A DNA stretch of 64,000 bases from Pomphorhynchus laevis. Taxonomy: Eukaryota > Acanthocephala > Palaeacanthocephala > Echinorhynchida > Pomphorhynchidae. The position numbers and the translations under genes were made by a program. A model generated the notes under the pieces. That model was not told the DNA's origin. It ran no database searches and saw only the letters and a program-made list of their open reading frames with translations. The stretch covers positions 62,001 to 126,000 of the forward strand of contig WNNJ02002127.1 in the NCBI GenBank assembly GCA_012934845.2, read 5' to 3'. The stretch's first letter is position 1. The number at the start of each line of letters is the position of its first letter. Shown piece after piece: positions 1-9,107 of the stretch.

Positions 1-1
1 A

Positions 2-1060
2 ACCGAAAATCGATGGGATACTATTTTGACATCTCCATTAAGTTTAGGCGGACTGGGAGTACATGACCCTGCAGTTACATCCTCACTAGATTATGATTTT
101 TCGCTAGCAATCAGCCATACATACGAGTCTGGAATTACAGGACAAGCTTTACGAAACTCTCAATCAAAACTGGTTCAATGTTTGGCAACGGGTCGCATAA
201 CTTCACTAAACTGTCGTTTGTCAGATACGATTCAAAAAATGGACACGACTGTGCGGACTGCAATAAAACATGCCCAGAGAAATGGTGCGTCATCATGGCT
301 AAGTGCCCTTCCATTGAAAAGTGAGCACTTTCATCTGTCAGCGAAAGAGTTTACGGATGCCCTATCCGCACGCTATGGTCAAACCCCGCGGGATTTGATT
401 GGTTCCATATGTCCATGTGGTGACTTAATGACCTTGATCCATGGACTATCTTGTCGCAAAGGTGGTCTGCCATCAATAAGGCATGATGCGGTTCGCGACA
501 TAATTGTAAAGGAGTTAACGTCAGTTAGTCGTGACGTTGAGACTGAACCTAGACTGCAACCTGTCCCAGATACTTTGAATTTTGAAAACAACGCGACCAG
601 TCGTGACCTGGGTGCTCGACTGGACATATCATGTCGAGGATTGGGAAATGAGAGATTCGAGCGGACGTTTTTTGACGTCAATCTATTTAGCATTTTTGCT
701 CAATCGACCGTTTCCAAATCTGTTGACTCCGCATTCGAATATAACTCGTCCAGAAAGAATTCAAAATATTGGGAAAGAATCGAGACTGTTGAAAAGGGCA
801 AATTTATTCCACTCATTTTTTCATCATCCGGTGGCATGGGAAAGGAGGCGAATGGGTTATTCCAGAAAATTGCTGCAGTTAAGGCTCGCCGAGGAAATGA
901 ATCGTACGCGCACATCGTGTCACGCATTAAGCGCCGTGTCGCCTTTGGGATCTCCCGTTCAGCCAGCGCGTGTCTTCGAAGCGCAAGAACAAAACCAGGA
1001 TCCGTTAACAAAACCCGAAACAACGTTGTAGCCATCAGTGAGGCTGACGAGAGCAGCTAA
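2..1060 (+). CDS. REL-type non-LTR retrotransposon, C-terminal part of pol
   Basis: The frame is open from the left window edge to the stop at 1060, so this is the 3' part of a longer polyprotein; no in-frame ATG marks its beginning. It opens with an RT-thumb-like GGLG segment. A zinc-binding CCHC motif follows around residue 129 (CPCG, then H, then LSC, then RHD). Near residues 196-220 is the ARLDI...FFDV pair expected for the PD-(D/E)XK-like restriction-type nuclease of R2-group elements, which nicks target DNA to prime reverse transcription. The C-terminal block (FIPLIFSSSGGMG) is shared with the other REL copies here. No break is visible within the 1 kb, so this copy may be young. It belongs to the same clade as 1308-4645 but to a different family. 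REL assignment is from motif order; the exact clade is uncertain. Confidence 0.8.
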   Translation, partial: TENRWDTILTSPLSLGGLGVHDPAVTSSLDYDFSLAISHTYESGITGQALRNSQSKLVQCLATGRITSLNCRLSDTIQKMDTTVRTAIKHAQRNGASSWLSALPLKSEHFHLSAKEFTDALSARYGQTPRDLIGSICPCGDLMTLIHGLSCRKGGLPSIRHDAVRDIIVKELTSVSRDVETEPRLQPVPDTLNFENNATSRDLGARLDISCRGLGNERFERTFFDVNLFSIFAQSTVSKSVDSAFEYNSSRKNSKYWERIETVEKGKFIPLIFSSSGGMGKEANGLFQKIAAVKARRGNESYAHIVSRIKRRVAFGISRSASACLRSARTKPGSVNKTRNNVVAISEADESS

Positions 1061-1211
1061 TTATTGATCTAACTTTATTTGTTTTAGTTTTATAAATAAA
1101 TTTTTCTCTTTAAAAAAAATATATATAATATTAATTATATAATATTATTATTAATAATTATTAATTATTATTTCTATAATAATTAAAATTTTGGTTTCTT
1201 ATAAACATACA

Positions 1212-1301
1212 AGGACTGCGTTTCAGAGGACTGCGTTTTAGAGGACTGCGTTTCAGAGGACTGCGTTTCAGAGGACCGCGTTTCAGAGGACTGCGTTTCA
1301 G
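1212..1301. repeat. 15-bp minisatellite, about six units
   Basis: The unit AGGACTGCGTTTCAG is repeated about six times with two single-base variants and a partial seventh unit. It lies just before the inferred 5' end of the REL element at 1308-4645. Short tandem repeats at LINE 5' ends can be part of the promoter or 5' UTR, but no transcription signal is visible here. Confidence 0.9.
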
Positions 1302-1415
1302 AGGACGTAAGGTCGTACACCCAGGGTACCTCCCGGGTTGAGCACTCGCGCGGAAGATTACAACTTACTTTGTGACACAAAGACAATCGAAACTAACAAT
1401 TGAACGTCGCCTTGT

Positions 1416-2231
1416 ATGCCCAAAGGAATACCGTCTAACCAGAGGCTATGCTGTGGATGTAATGGTCCATCAGCAAAGTGCAAAGGTTGCAAATGTGCGA
1501 AGGCAGGAGCTCCTTGCGTTAATTGCCGTGCACCTGAATGTAACAATAGCGTGCATATTGGACCTCAGACAGTGTGTTTAACCTCTGCTGCTGAACCAGT
1601 AGGTAGAGTGGCGGATTTGAATCCCCTTACTGATAGTGGCAGTACACGGACAACTGATAATCCAATTGTAGATAACTTGCACGACCCTGTTGATAGGCAG
1701 TCTCTTTCACTTCAGGCGATTTATGATGTGGTGATACAATGGAGGCCTAGTGCGATGCGACTCCCAAGATGTGCTGCGTCGAATGAATTCGTTGAAATGC
1801 TTGCTAGCCTCTATCAGATTGCAGCCGAAGCTGATAACCATGATATGTTTGCACTTAAAAAGGCCACTATTTTGTCCCGGTGCGTTTTGCAACGTCTTCC
1901 ATCTAGAAAGGTGTCCGAGATCCGAAAAGCACTGGAGCGCAGAATCAGACTATGGAAAAATGGCAGATTCGTCGATGTTTTCAATGAGGCAAGAATATTA
2001 CAGCGACGTTGCATGCCTATGCGTTCGAGCCCACGTACTGATGATTGGATAAAGCGCTATGTCAAGTTGGTCACAAGTGGAAAGCTGTCAGCGGCGACTG
2101 CCATATTGGAAGAGAAGCAACAGTCGAGCATTCTAGATCCTGATTCGATTGTCGATGGTTTGACTGTACGTGAACACCTGCAGAATCTACACCCAACAGC
2201 CGCAGATGCTGATGCGTCCGCTTTATTATAA
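1416..2231 (+). CDS. REL-A2 N-terminal domain with CXC-like cysteine cluster
   Basis: This 271-codon frame starts at a true ATG. Residues 12-42 hold a dense cysteine cluster (CCGCNG, KCKGCKCAK, CVNC, C) resembling the CXC modules of tesmin/TSO1-type DNA-binding proteins. The same cluster is found at the start of the REL element at 59096-62510. A helical region follows (about residues 95-200), with a segment SRKVSEIRKALERRIRLWK whose counterpart is also present in the copy at 10515-13185. The likely role is nucleic-acid or target-site binding by the retrotransposon protein; that is an inference. The frame stops at 2231, before the RT, because of a frame change. Confidence 0.75.
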   Translation: MPKGIPSNQRLCCGCNGPSAKCKGCKCAKAGAPCVNCRAPECNNSVHIGPQTVCLTSAAEPVGRVADLNPLTDSGSTRTTDNPIVDNLHDPVDRQSLSLQAIYDVVIQWRPSAMRLPRCAASNEFVEMLASLYQIAAEADNHDMFALKKATILSRCVLQRLPSRKVSEIRKALERRIRLWKNGRFVDVFNEARILQRRCMPMRSSPRTDDWIKRYVKLVTSGKLSAATAILEEKQQSSILDPDSIVDGLTVREHLQNLHPTAADADASALL

Positions 2232-2350
2232 CGAGATTTGCCGAATGTTAGAGAGCATCATCTTCGCTCTTCTCTGTCATAGATGGGGAAGCTATCATCC
2301 GAGCGGCCAACAAAACCTCAGGTGGAGCTGGCCCATCAGGGCTGGATGCG

Positions 2351-3529
2351 ATGGCTTGGAGACAACTCTTGAATAGCTTCTCCGTGCATTCCAAGGCTCT
2401 AGCGGATGCTTTGGCAAATTTTGCAGTGAGCCTTAGCACTATTCAACTCAGCCCTCGGATGTTAGAGGCGTTTACTGCTTGCCGGTTGATATCAATACCA
2501 AAGAATAATGGGAAAATTAGACCGATTGGTGTATCAGAGGTTGTTCGCCGCATTGTCAGTAAAACCATATTGTCCTGCGTCAAAGATGATCTTCAAGACG
2601 TAGCCGGGACTGTCCAACTTTGCGCATCCCAGCGAAATGGGATCGATTTTGCGATTCACTCGCTTCGCGATACGTATTCTTCTAACCAGAGCTATGGACT
2701 TCTCGCTGTCGACGCTAAGAATGCGTTCAACTCTGTCAATCGAAATGTTATGCTACACAATATCAAACACACTTGCCCTGGGCTAGCACAGTCCTTATCT
2801 AACATTTATGCGGGCGACGCAGAACTGGTACTTGGTGGTGGATCTTTAGCATCGTGCGAGGGAGTAACCCAGGGAGATCCCTTAGCCATGGCTGCCTTCG
2901 CAATGGCATCCTTACCGTTGATAAGTATGATCAAGCAAGTCGTGCCAAACATTGTTCAGCGTTGGTTTGCTGACGATGCGAATTTTGTAGGTTTGCCTGA
3001 GGATCTGTTGCGTGTATGGCAACTTCTCCAAATCCAAGGACCAAAATTCGGATATAATGTGAACCCTAGCAAAACCAAGATGCTCCTTCATCCGCAATCC
3101 GAAGGGGTGTATCCACTTCCCGCAGACATTGAGACACGGTTCGATGGCATCGAGGTGCTTGGTGCGCCAATTGGCTCAGGCGAATTTGTAAAGGAAATTA
3201 CAAAAATTAAAATATTAAAGTGGACTGAGCTTGTTTCTCGTATATCTACTGTATCACGATTTGATCCCCATGCTGCTTTCTCAGGATTCAATAAGTCAAT
3301 ACAATGGAAATGGACACACTTTATGAGATCGACACCAAGTGAAACGGATCTGTATTTGTCCTTACGGGATACTATATTCAGTGGTTTGGCTCCCTCACTT
3401 TTCGATCAAGATCTAAACTCAGTTATGCACGCGTTGATTTCGTCACCAATTTCAAAGGGTGGAATGGGCATTGTTGATCCAGTAAGCGCAGCTTTGACCG
3501 AGTTCGAAAGCTCGAAAAATTTTTTGTAA
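2351..3529 (+). CDS. REL-A2 reverse transcriptase domain
   Basis: A 392-codon open stretch carries all the main RT motifs: IRPIGV at residues 56-61, motif A DAKNAFNS with catalytic D121, motif B TQGDP at 173-177, and motif C WFADDA with the catalytic pair near 208-209. The thumb follows and ends in a GGMGI block. The core is intact in this frame, but it is separated from the N-terminal domain by a frame change between 2231 and 2351 and from the endonuclease by another near 3528. The coding sense extends somewhat upstream of the ATG at 2351, so that ATG is unlikely to be the true start. Confidence 0.85.
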   Translation: MAWRQLLNSFSVHSKALADALANFAVSLSTIQLSPRMLEAFTACRLISIPKNNGKIRPIGVSEVVRRIVSKTILSCVKDDLQDVAGTVQLCASQRNGIDFAIHSLRDTYSSNQSYGLLAVDAKNAFNSVNRNVMLHNIKHTCPGLAQSLSNIYAGDAELVLGGGSLASCEGVTQGDPLAMAAFAMASLPLISMIKQVVPNIVQRWFADDANFVGLPEDLLRVWQLLQIQGPKFGYNVNPSKTKMLLHPQSEGVYPLPADIETRFDGIEVLGAPIGSGEFVKEITKIKILKWTELVSRISTVSRFDPHAAFSGFNKSIQWKWTHFMRSTPSETDLYLSLRDTIFSGLAPSLFDQDLNSVMHALISSPISKGGMGIVDPVSAALTEFESSKNFL

Positions 3530-4578
3530 AACATTTGATAGTGGGCTACAAGGTGATCTTCTCAGGGATGCTCAGAATAACTTGACAAAAGAGTTGAATC
3601 AAGAACGACAAAAAGTTGTGGATGAGCGTTTGGCATACATTCGATCAATCTTACCCGCCTCAATGCATCAAGCCCTGGAATTTGCACTGGGACAGGGTGC
3701 TTCCTCTTGGATTAGTGCAGTTCCAGTGAAAGCTGAATTCAGTCATTTGTGTCCACATGAATTCAGAGATGCTCTTGCGTTGCGATATGGCTTCGACCCT
3801 ATCGGGATTCCCGAGGACAAGTGTGTGTGGTGATGATGCGAAACTCCCACATTTGCTTTCGTGCAAGCGATGAGGTGTTGTTATAGCAAGGCATAACGCC
3901 TTGCTATTACATTCCCTTGTCCTTGGGACCCTATCGGGATTCCCAAGGACAATTGTGTGTGGTGATGATGCGAAACTCCCACATTTGCTTTCGTGCAAGC
4001 GAGGAGGTGTTGTAATAACAAGGCATAACGCCTTACGCGATTTCTTGGCCACCGAAATATCACAGGTGTGTACTGGGGTTGGTGTCGAACCGATATTACA
4101 ACGGGTAGATAGTGATCACTGTTTTGATCATCGGGTCACTTGTTGAAGTGACGACGCGCGACTCGACATCGTTTGCATTGGGAACATCACGGTTAGATGG
4201 AGCAAAACGGTTTTCAACCATTTTGCTCCATCGTGTGCGTCTACGAGAAAAGCTGCATTTGATTTTCATGAAGCGAGAAAAAGATCAAAATACGCGGAAC
4301 GTATCATCGATATCGAAATGAGTAGATTTATGCCGCTGGTGTTCACGGCTTCTGGTGCTGCGGGACCCGACGCCATGGTTTTGCTCAGGACAATTGCTCG
4401 ATTGCGTTCATCACGTGGGAATAAAAGCTATGCTGAATGCTTGTGTGGCCTCAGAATGTCCATAAGTTTGCTGCTGTGTCGTGCTGCCTCACATGCAATC
4501 AGAGGGTGCCGGTCGACTAGGGGTCACCCATATAGTCGTGGATCCGAACGGATGGATGATTCTAATGTTTTAGAATAA
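3530..4578 (+). pseudogene. REL-A2 CCHC and restriction-like endonuclease region, broken
   Basis: Pieces in different frames match the C-terminal half of the intact frame at 2-1060: a linker (3582-3833), a CGDDAKLPHLLSC zinc-motif stretch followed by ITRHN (from about 3955), a degenerate nuclease core around 4150-4240, and the C-terminal block FMPLVFTASGAAG at 4326-4370. Several frame changes and stops separate them, and a 132-bp local duplication interrupts the zinc motif. The nuclease cannot be made from this copy. Confidence 0.75.
3797..4037. repeat. Imperfect tandem duplication, period 132 bp, inside REL-A2
   Basis: Sequence 3797-3905 is repeated at 3929-4037 with a few differences. It contains the start of the zinc-motif coding region. 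The 23 bp between the copies include an inverted piece (TCCTTGGGA facing TCCCAAGGA). The duplication arose after insertion and disrupts the reading frame. Confidence 0.85.
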
Positions 4579-4645
4579 ATAATAATAACAATGTTAAATG
4601 TATATTGGCCCATTTGAGGGAACCATATGTTGTAATTAATAATAT

Positions 4646-5052
4646 ATTTAAAAAAAATATTTATACCCTTTTAAAAAAATAATAATAATTAAAATTATTA
4701 TAGAAAAGCTGACAAGCAGATAAGGCAAAATGTATTAAAATTAGGTTGAGGCATTTATAAAATTGTAATCAGTTGTTTGTTATTAGAAAGTTTCGACCAT
4801 TTCAATTTATCAATAAAATTATTTTATGGAATCATTTTATCTAATTATGAAATATGAAATTGTACAAATCCCTTAAAAATTATCTTTTATTATTGTTAAA
4901 GTTGCCTAAACTAGTATCTTCGCTGTCGTGTCAAAGTTAAATAACACTGCCTTATTATGATACTGAATTGGAATTTATATGGATTTTAGTTTCCCAATTC
5001 TTGTTTTTTTAATTATACAAATCCAGGATATAAAGCTTTTAGCTATTGAAAA
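4646..5052. other. AT-rich gap, no gene seen
   Basis: Poly-A/T runs and short ATT/TAA microsatellite follow the REL-A2 3' end, then unremarkable AT-rich sequence. A TATA-like GATATAAAG lies about 20 bp before the ATG at 5053. I see nothing else. Confidence 0.5.
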
Positions 5053-5280
5053 ATGAAAGTACTTGTTCTGCAACTGTTTTTGTTAATACATTTGATAAAA
5101 TATGGATGCAGTGTATTAATGGCAGTAACACAAATTCAAATCTTTATATATCATCATAGTGTTCCATCAATTGTAAGAACATTAATTAGACGTAGTTTTT
5201 CATGTAGCACAGAGTGGTCGCATACACGTAGCGATGAAACCACTACGATTACTGCTCGATTTACAATAAAGACCCGATGA
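5053..5280 (+). CDS. Unrecognised short frame with a signal-peptide-like start
   Basis: This 75-codon frame begins with an ATG in an A-rich context. Its first 20 residues (MKVLVLQLFLLIHLIKYGCS) look like a cleavable secretion signal: a lysine, a hydrophobic core, then a small-residue site. The rest is rich in Ser, Thr and Arg. I do not recognise the family. GC content is higher than in the flanks, and the next open segment (5276-5518) overlaps its end in another frame. It may be one exon of a secreted-protein gene, or a decayed gene. Coding status is uncertain. Confidence 0.35.
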   Translation: MKVLVLQLFLLIHLIKYGCSVLMAVTQIQIFIYHHSVPSIVRTLIRRSFSCSTEWSHTRSDETTTITARFTIKTR

Positions 5281-5518
5281 TATACTCATTTATGGAGATC
5301 CTCCCGAAGCCATCGATTTTGCTGTCGCACACCCGCAACACAGTGCTTTTATCGGAGGGTCATCGACTACTCAGGGTTTTGCCGCGTCTTCATATGCGAT
5401 CAATGTGAAAGATCGTAAATATCAGGCCCGTATGGAGGCTTATGTATACGTGTTTACTGCTCCAGTCATAGAAACCGTGTCTGTTTCAATGCACCTTCAT
5501 GGCGCTTATGCGGGGTAA
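5276..5518 (+). CDS. Unrecognised 80-codon open segment, exon-like
   Basis: An open stretch without its own ATG ends at TAA 5516-5518. Its composition (alternating hydrophobic and polar residues such as YQARMEAYVYVFTAP) suggests beta-strands. It lies on the same strand directly after the signal-peptide-like frame. I cannot name a family. It may be part of the same gene, spliced or decayed; no clear splice site separates the two. Confidence 0.3.
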   Translation, partial: DDILIYGDPPEAIDFAVAHPQHSAFIGGSSTTQGFAASSYAINVKDRKYQARMEAYVYVFTAPVIETVSVSMHLHGAYAG

Positions 5519-5648
5519 TGCTCTTGTCTTATTGATCTATCTGGGGTCTTCTCACCTGAATGGAGGCTGGGGAACTGTACCGGATACTGAAGAACCGATC
5601 GAAATGATATCTAACAAACATAGGAATCGCAGCCAATCAATAAAATAG

Positions 5649-6032
5649 ATAGATGACACAAACTTCGCTACTTTAAACTTGTATGGACGCAATGAAATGA
5701 TGATTCTGACGGAAATGGATTATGAAGACATAAAGATGGATCTCGAAAGGTTGTGCAGCATTATAAACACCCTGAAACATCAGAACATGCGACACGGGAA
5801 TTCACACTTTCCACACAATTCGATAAAACGCAAGCATCATAGATTGTCAGATCAGATCAACGCCATCTTGCGCCGACGAGTGACAGAGAGCGAATTCACT
5901 CTACCCATGATGGTATCAATGCCATCCGGCGTAACTACTGTATCTCCGGCCTTACCGAACGAAGATGACCCAGATTGTCTTAACCTCGAATACGATGGCA
6001 TCAAACAAGGCCAGCTTTCCGGACAACCTTAG
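5649..6032 (+). CDS. Unrecognised possible terminal exon
   Basis: The frame is open from 5649, just after an AG dinucleotide that could be a splice acceptor, to a stop at 6032; the first ATG is at about 5695. The predicted peptide has a helical, acidic-then-basic region (MDYEDIKMDLERLCSIINTL) and an acidic C-terminus. A poly(A) signal follows at 6138. The arrangement suits the 3' end of a host gene whose earlier part is at 5053-5518, but I do not recognise the protein. Confidence 0.35.
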   Translation: MDDTNFATLNLYGRNEMMILTEMDYEDIKMDLERLCSIINTLKHQNMRHGNSHFPHNSIKRKHHRLSDQINAILRRRVTESEFTLPMMVSMPSGVTTVSPALPNEDDPDCLNLEYDGIKQGQLSGQP

Positions 6033-6137
6033 GAACCAACGGACGATGCCCATGCAAGAAGATATAACATTTGAATCAATTTTATTAATTTACACACTAT
6101 TTGTAATTCATAAAATTTGATTTTTATTTAAAATTTT

Positions 6138-6143
6138 AATAAA
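6138..6143 (+). promoter_or_regulatory. Possible poly(A) signal AATAAA
   Basis: AATAAA lies about 105 bp after the stop at 6032, in AT-rich DNA. In such DNA the hexamer is common by chance, so it only supports the exon call when taken together with it. Confidence 0.3.
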
Positions 6144-6550
6144 CACATTTGTAAACACAATAGATAGAACTCGTGTGAAGTCACTAAATTTCAGATGATC
6201 TCTTCATTTAACTGATTATATTTCTTCACCAGATTGAATCTTATTGTTGGTTATCATCCATACATTATTATATATATTATTATATTGTTGTCAATATTAT
6301 TTTACTTGTTGAACTTTATTATTATCTTTATTTATTTTCTGTACTTTGAAGACAATATGGGTTTGACCTACAGCTGAATTTAGCTGCACACTAAAAATAT
6401 TTTGACATTTTCCCCGTAGCCGTACTGAAAGCACATTTGTAAATAAAATATGTAAGCACATTTGTAAATACAACAGAACATATAGTACAATATATTGTAC
6501 TATATATATTTAATTATAATTATTTATAAAAATAATTATATTTAATTATT
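6144..6550. other. AT-rich gap with three copies of a short motif
   Basis: The motif CACATTTGTAAA occurs at about 6144, 6432 and 6454. Otherwise this is low-complexity AT sequence with a TATA/ATAT palindromic run near 6485-6540. No gene is seen. Confidence 0.5.
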
Positions 6551-6889
6551 TATTTGTTGAAGAATTGCAAGGTAGGGAATTTATTTGCAAAAATTTTACA
6601 AATTTTCAGTCGCTCCTAGCGATCCTTTTCAGGCAAAAAAATCAAAAATTTAAACAGTAAAATCACAACTACACAACACATATACAGTTACAACAAAAAC
6701 ATCAAAGAAATTTTTACCGAAAATTACAAAACACAAGTATTGAAGTTCAATTGGATAAAAATTGGCTAAAAAGCACTAAAATAATAAAACACGAATAAAA
6801 AAGATAAAACACTAAAGAATAAAACACCATATAAAACAAAATCAAATTAAAATACAAATCAATCCAAAAACTACATGTTTATTCCAACT

Positions 6890-7414
6890 GCAAACCGTAT
6901 TGTGGCAATATCAAAATAACGAATGCTTTATTGCCTTCAAAGACTTTGCCACATTCTTGTATTAAGAAAAGGGCTTCCTTAATTGTTCTAATTTTCTTAT
7001 TCGTCTCTTGGCAAAGAACTTCAGCACCATCAAAATCAATTATGTGATTACTGTTCTTGCAATGATTGAAGACCGCTGATGATGAGTTGGCCGATTTATA
7101 TACCGACGGTGCTGTCCTACACCTGTTTCCAGCTTTTCACCTGTTTGACCAATATGTTTGTGGTCACAATCTCAACAGGGTATCGAATATACACAACCCA
7201 TACTGTTTTTCTTAGGTTTGCATTTGAAAAAACCATACAGACGTGGTGGGCATTTATAATAAGTCCTAATTTGCTTCCCTTCGTTGTTACCAGCCTTATG
7301 AACCCTCTTCTTGATTTGGAAGTCCCGTTTCTTCCCCGAAAAGGATAACTGTAGATAAGTTATGGTTTCTTTATCATTTTGTTTGCCAAGAAAGACAACA
7401 TATATGGTCCACAC
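6890..7414 (-). pseudogene. GIY-YIG endonuclease region of PLE-1
   Basis: The open piece 7172-7414 ends in the motif GCVYSIPC, the GIY of the GIY-YIG fold with its Penelope-type cysteine. The following minus-strand sequence continues in shifted frames with HIGQTGEK (the YIG part) and further down a helix-rich tail (LFLNTRMWQSLKAIKHS-like). The domain nicks DNA during insertion. Several breaks separate the pieces. Confidence 0.75.
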
Positions 7415-7538
7415 TGATTAAATGTGGCTATCCCAAACGTATCATTCATAGAGCCAGTCATCTTCTTTGATGTTTTTATTGTAAGTGTATATGTGTTGTG
7501 TAGTTATGATTTTACTGTTTGAATTTTTGATTTTTTTG

Positions 7539-7569
7539 CCAGAAGAAGGTCGCTAGGAGCGACTGAAAA
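7539..7569 (+). ncRNA. Hammerhead-like core in the PLE-1 terminal repeat
   Basis: The repeat reads CAGAAGA, a GGTCGC/GCGAC hairpin, then GAAA, and the inverted partner at 6603-6633 reads CTGAAAA, hairpin, GAAA. The probable common form CTGAAGA-hairpin-GAAA fits the CUGANGA/stem II/GAAA core of hammerhead ribozymes, which occur in PLE terminal repeats. A short stem (ATTTG/CAAAT) follows in the stem III position. I find no convincing stem I, so activity is doubtful and the motif may be degenerate. Confidence 0.35.
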
Positions 7570-8029
7570 TTTGTACAATTTTCCAAATAAATTCCCTACC
7601 TTGCAATTCTTCAACAAATATGAGTGGGAATGTTTACCAACACAATTATTTATTTATATTTAGTTATTTATTTAATAATTTATTTATTTGTTTTAATGCC
7701 ATGTACAATTAAGGAGCACATCACTCAATGCTTAAACGTTCTGTACAATTAAAGAGTTTATTAAATGTATCATTATAATTATACTATAATTTATTACAAA
7801 TAAGAGTCATTTATCTTATACAAATATACAAAGATCTCTTGCTTATACCTATCGTGATAATCCTTATCCATATTTTTTATATCCAAATATTAATATATCT
7901 GGTTTCCTCTTTATTTATTTTATATCATTTTAGATTAGAACAAAATATTGCAATATTCTGTTAATATGACGATATAGTATTATATATGATATATTTATTA
8001 TATATAACGCAATGTAAAATATAAGATAC

Positions 8030-8058
8030 AGGAGCCTTAATCTTCTATTAAGGCTCCT
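8030..8058. repeat. 12-bp hairpin followed by T-run
   Basis: AGGAGCCTTAAT pairs with ATTAAGGCTCCT across a 5-base loop, and a T-run follows. In bacteria this would look like an intrinsic terminator; in this eukaryotic setting it is better read as a short inverted duplication. Confidence 0.7.
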
Positions 8059-8146
8059 ATTTTTTATGACATTGATATTTTACACTTTTCTATTTTATAT
8101 TTTATAGAATACTTTTGAAATGACCATACCACTTTCTTAAAGTGAT

Positions 8147-8183
8147 AAATACATTATCACATTGTAAATGTGATAATGTATTT
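8147..8183. repeat. 17-bp perfect hairpin, 3-base loop
   Basis: AAATACATTATCACATT is followed by GTA and then its exact reverse complement. It is not part of any recognised element. Confidence 0.85.
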
Positions 8184-8416
8184 AATGTAATGGATGCATT
8201 TTATGTAATTTGTTTATCGTAATAATCTTTATTAAAACTTTTGCTTTATAAATTAACTAATCGTGATCAATAGAATCGCTAGGATTTCATTAATCAAGAA
8301 TCCTATCGAGTTGCTTAACAGAGAAGCGAAGAAGAATAATGAAAAAGTAATTTAAAAATACTCTTCAATCATCTTTATTTAGATTGTCACCTCCCTATAA
8401 TGTCATTTACTAGGAA

Positions 8417-8449
8417 CTTTGTCCAACATAAATGTAATGTTGGACAAAG
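8417..8449. repeat. 13-bp perfect hairpin, 7-base loop
   Basis: CTTTGTCCAACAT pairs with ATGTTGGACAAAG around AAATGTA. About 100 bp further, 8550-8565 (GACTATTGCAATAGTC) is a perfect 16-base palindrome. Confidence 0.85.
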
Positions 8450-8990
8450 CATAACCCAACATTTCATAGCATTCATTTTTTTAATTCATTTATTCATCGT
8501 TCATTTGTTCATAACCCTATTTGCATGTTTATGCATAACACTTGAAAATGACTATTGCAATAGTCGCAAATTTGTGAACAGTAATTTATTTTATTATTCC
8601 TCCTTATTTTTAAACGCCATGTACAATATAAATGCAATATTAAAGATGCGTGTTAACCACTTCCATAGCCATATATAAAGTCGGCTTAAAAACTACTTTT
8701 ACTTTCAAATGCGAGGCACCTACACTGATTAAGTTGGCTAATCTTAAGTCATAAACTATTTTAGGTGTTTGTTGCTTTTTTACGCAAAGACATTTGACTG
8801 TCCTTTAAAATATTTTAGAAGCTGACCTATGGTCAAGTTCAAGGTGCTCAACAAACTTCGCTAAAGTTATCTACACTGCCTCAGAAATTGTTAAGGCTAC
8901 ATATTTCAGTACTTGTCAGCAACTTAGACTAACTTATTTGACTTCAGCAGTTTGCTTTGTATTTTAATAAATATTAAAATTTATAAATTG

Positions 8991-9107
8991 TTATTACAGG
9001 AACAAAGAAGCAGAAAGCTTCTTTGTTCATGTAATAACTGCTTCTTTGTTCCTGTAATAACTTTATATTTGAATATATACATTCTGATTCTTTGTTCCGG
9101 TAATAAC
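8991..9107. repeat. Inverted plus direct copies of a 22-bp motif
   Basis: TTATTACAGGAACAAAGAAG (8991-9010) faces its nearly perfect reverse complement at 9018-9037. Two further copies of the latter, in direct orientation, follow at 9040-9060 and about 9087-9107 with one to three changes. There are thus four copies, one inverted. Confidence 0.8.

Larger units (their letters stand above)
1308..4645 (+). mobile_element. Nearly full-length REL-type non-LTR retrotransposon (REL-A2)
   Basis: In order it holds a cysteine-rich N-terminal domain (1440-1560), an RT (2290-3400), a thumb/linker (3430-3700), and a broken CCHC plus restriction-like nuclease region (3820-4300). The 3' UTR ends in the GGCCCATTTG motif at 4607-4616, which is shared with the copies at 10515, 21118 and 59096. 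The order of domains and the QGDP and ADD RT signatures fit R2-group elements, which encode one long ORF. The copy is dead: the frame shifts between 2231 and 2351 and again near 3528, and a local duplication disrupts the zinc motif. The 5' boundary is a guess based on where the minisatellite ends. Confidence 0.8.
6551..7620 (-). mobile_element. Penelope-like element remnant with C-terminal GIY-YIG (PLE-1)
   Basis: The ends are inverted repeats of about 150-170 bp (6551-6720 and 7455-7620), beginning ATTTGTTGAAGAATTGCAAG at both sides. Between them, on the minus strand, is the C-terminal GIY-YIG endonuclease region of a PLE (6890-7414); the RT is missing. Canonical Penelope/Neptune-type elements place GIY-YIG after the RT, and the upstream linker seen here fits that. 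Inverted end structures are known for Penelope copies. It is broken by several stops and frame changes. Confidence 0.75.

Noticed and set aside
1212-1301. CRISPR-like array
   Set aside because: The 15-bp units are contiguous with no spacers, and the setting is eukaryotic.
3660-4052. 130-codon minus-strand frame with an internal repeat
   Set aside because: It is the antisense of the REL-A2 C-terminal region; its repeat is the 132-bp duplication.
7079-7348. Plus-strand hydrophobic frame resembling a membrane protein
   Set aside because: It is the antisense of the PLE-1 GIY-YIG region.
8030-8058. Rho-independent terminator
   Set aside because: Hairpin plus T-run fits by shape, but no gene ends there and the DNA is eukaryotic. 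Treated as one of many inverted duplications.
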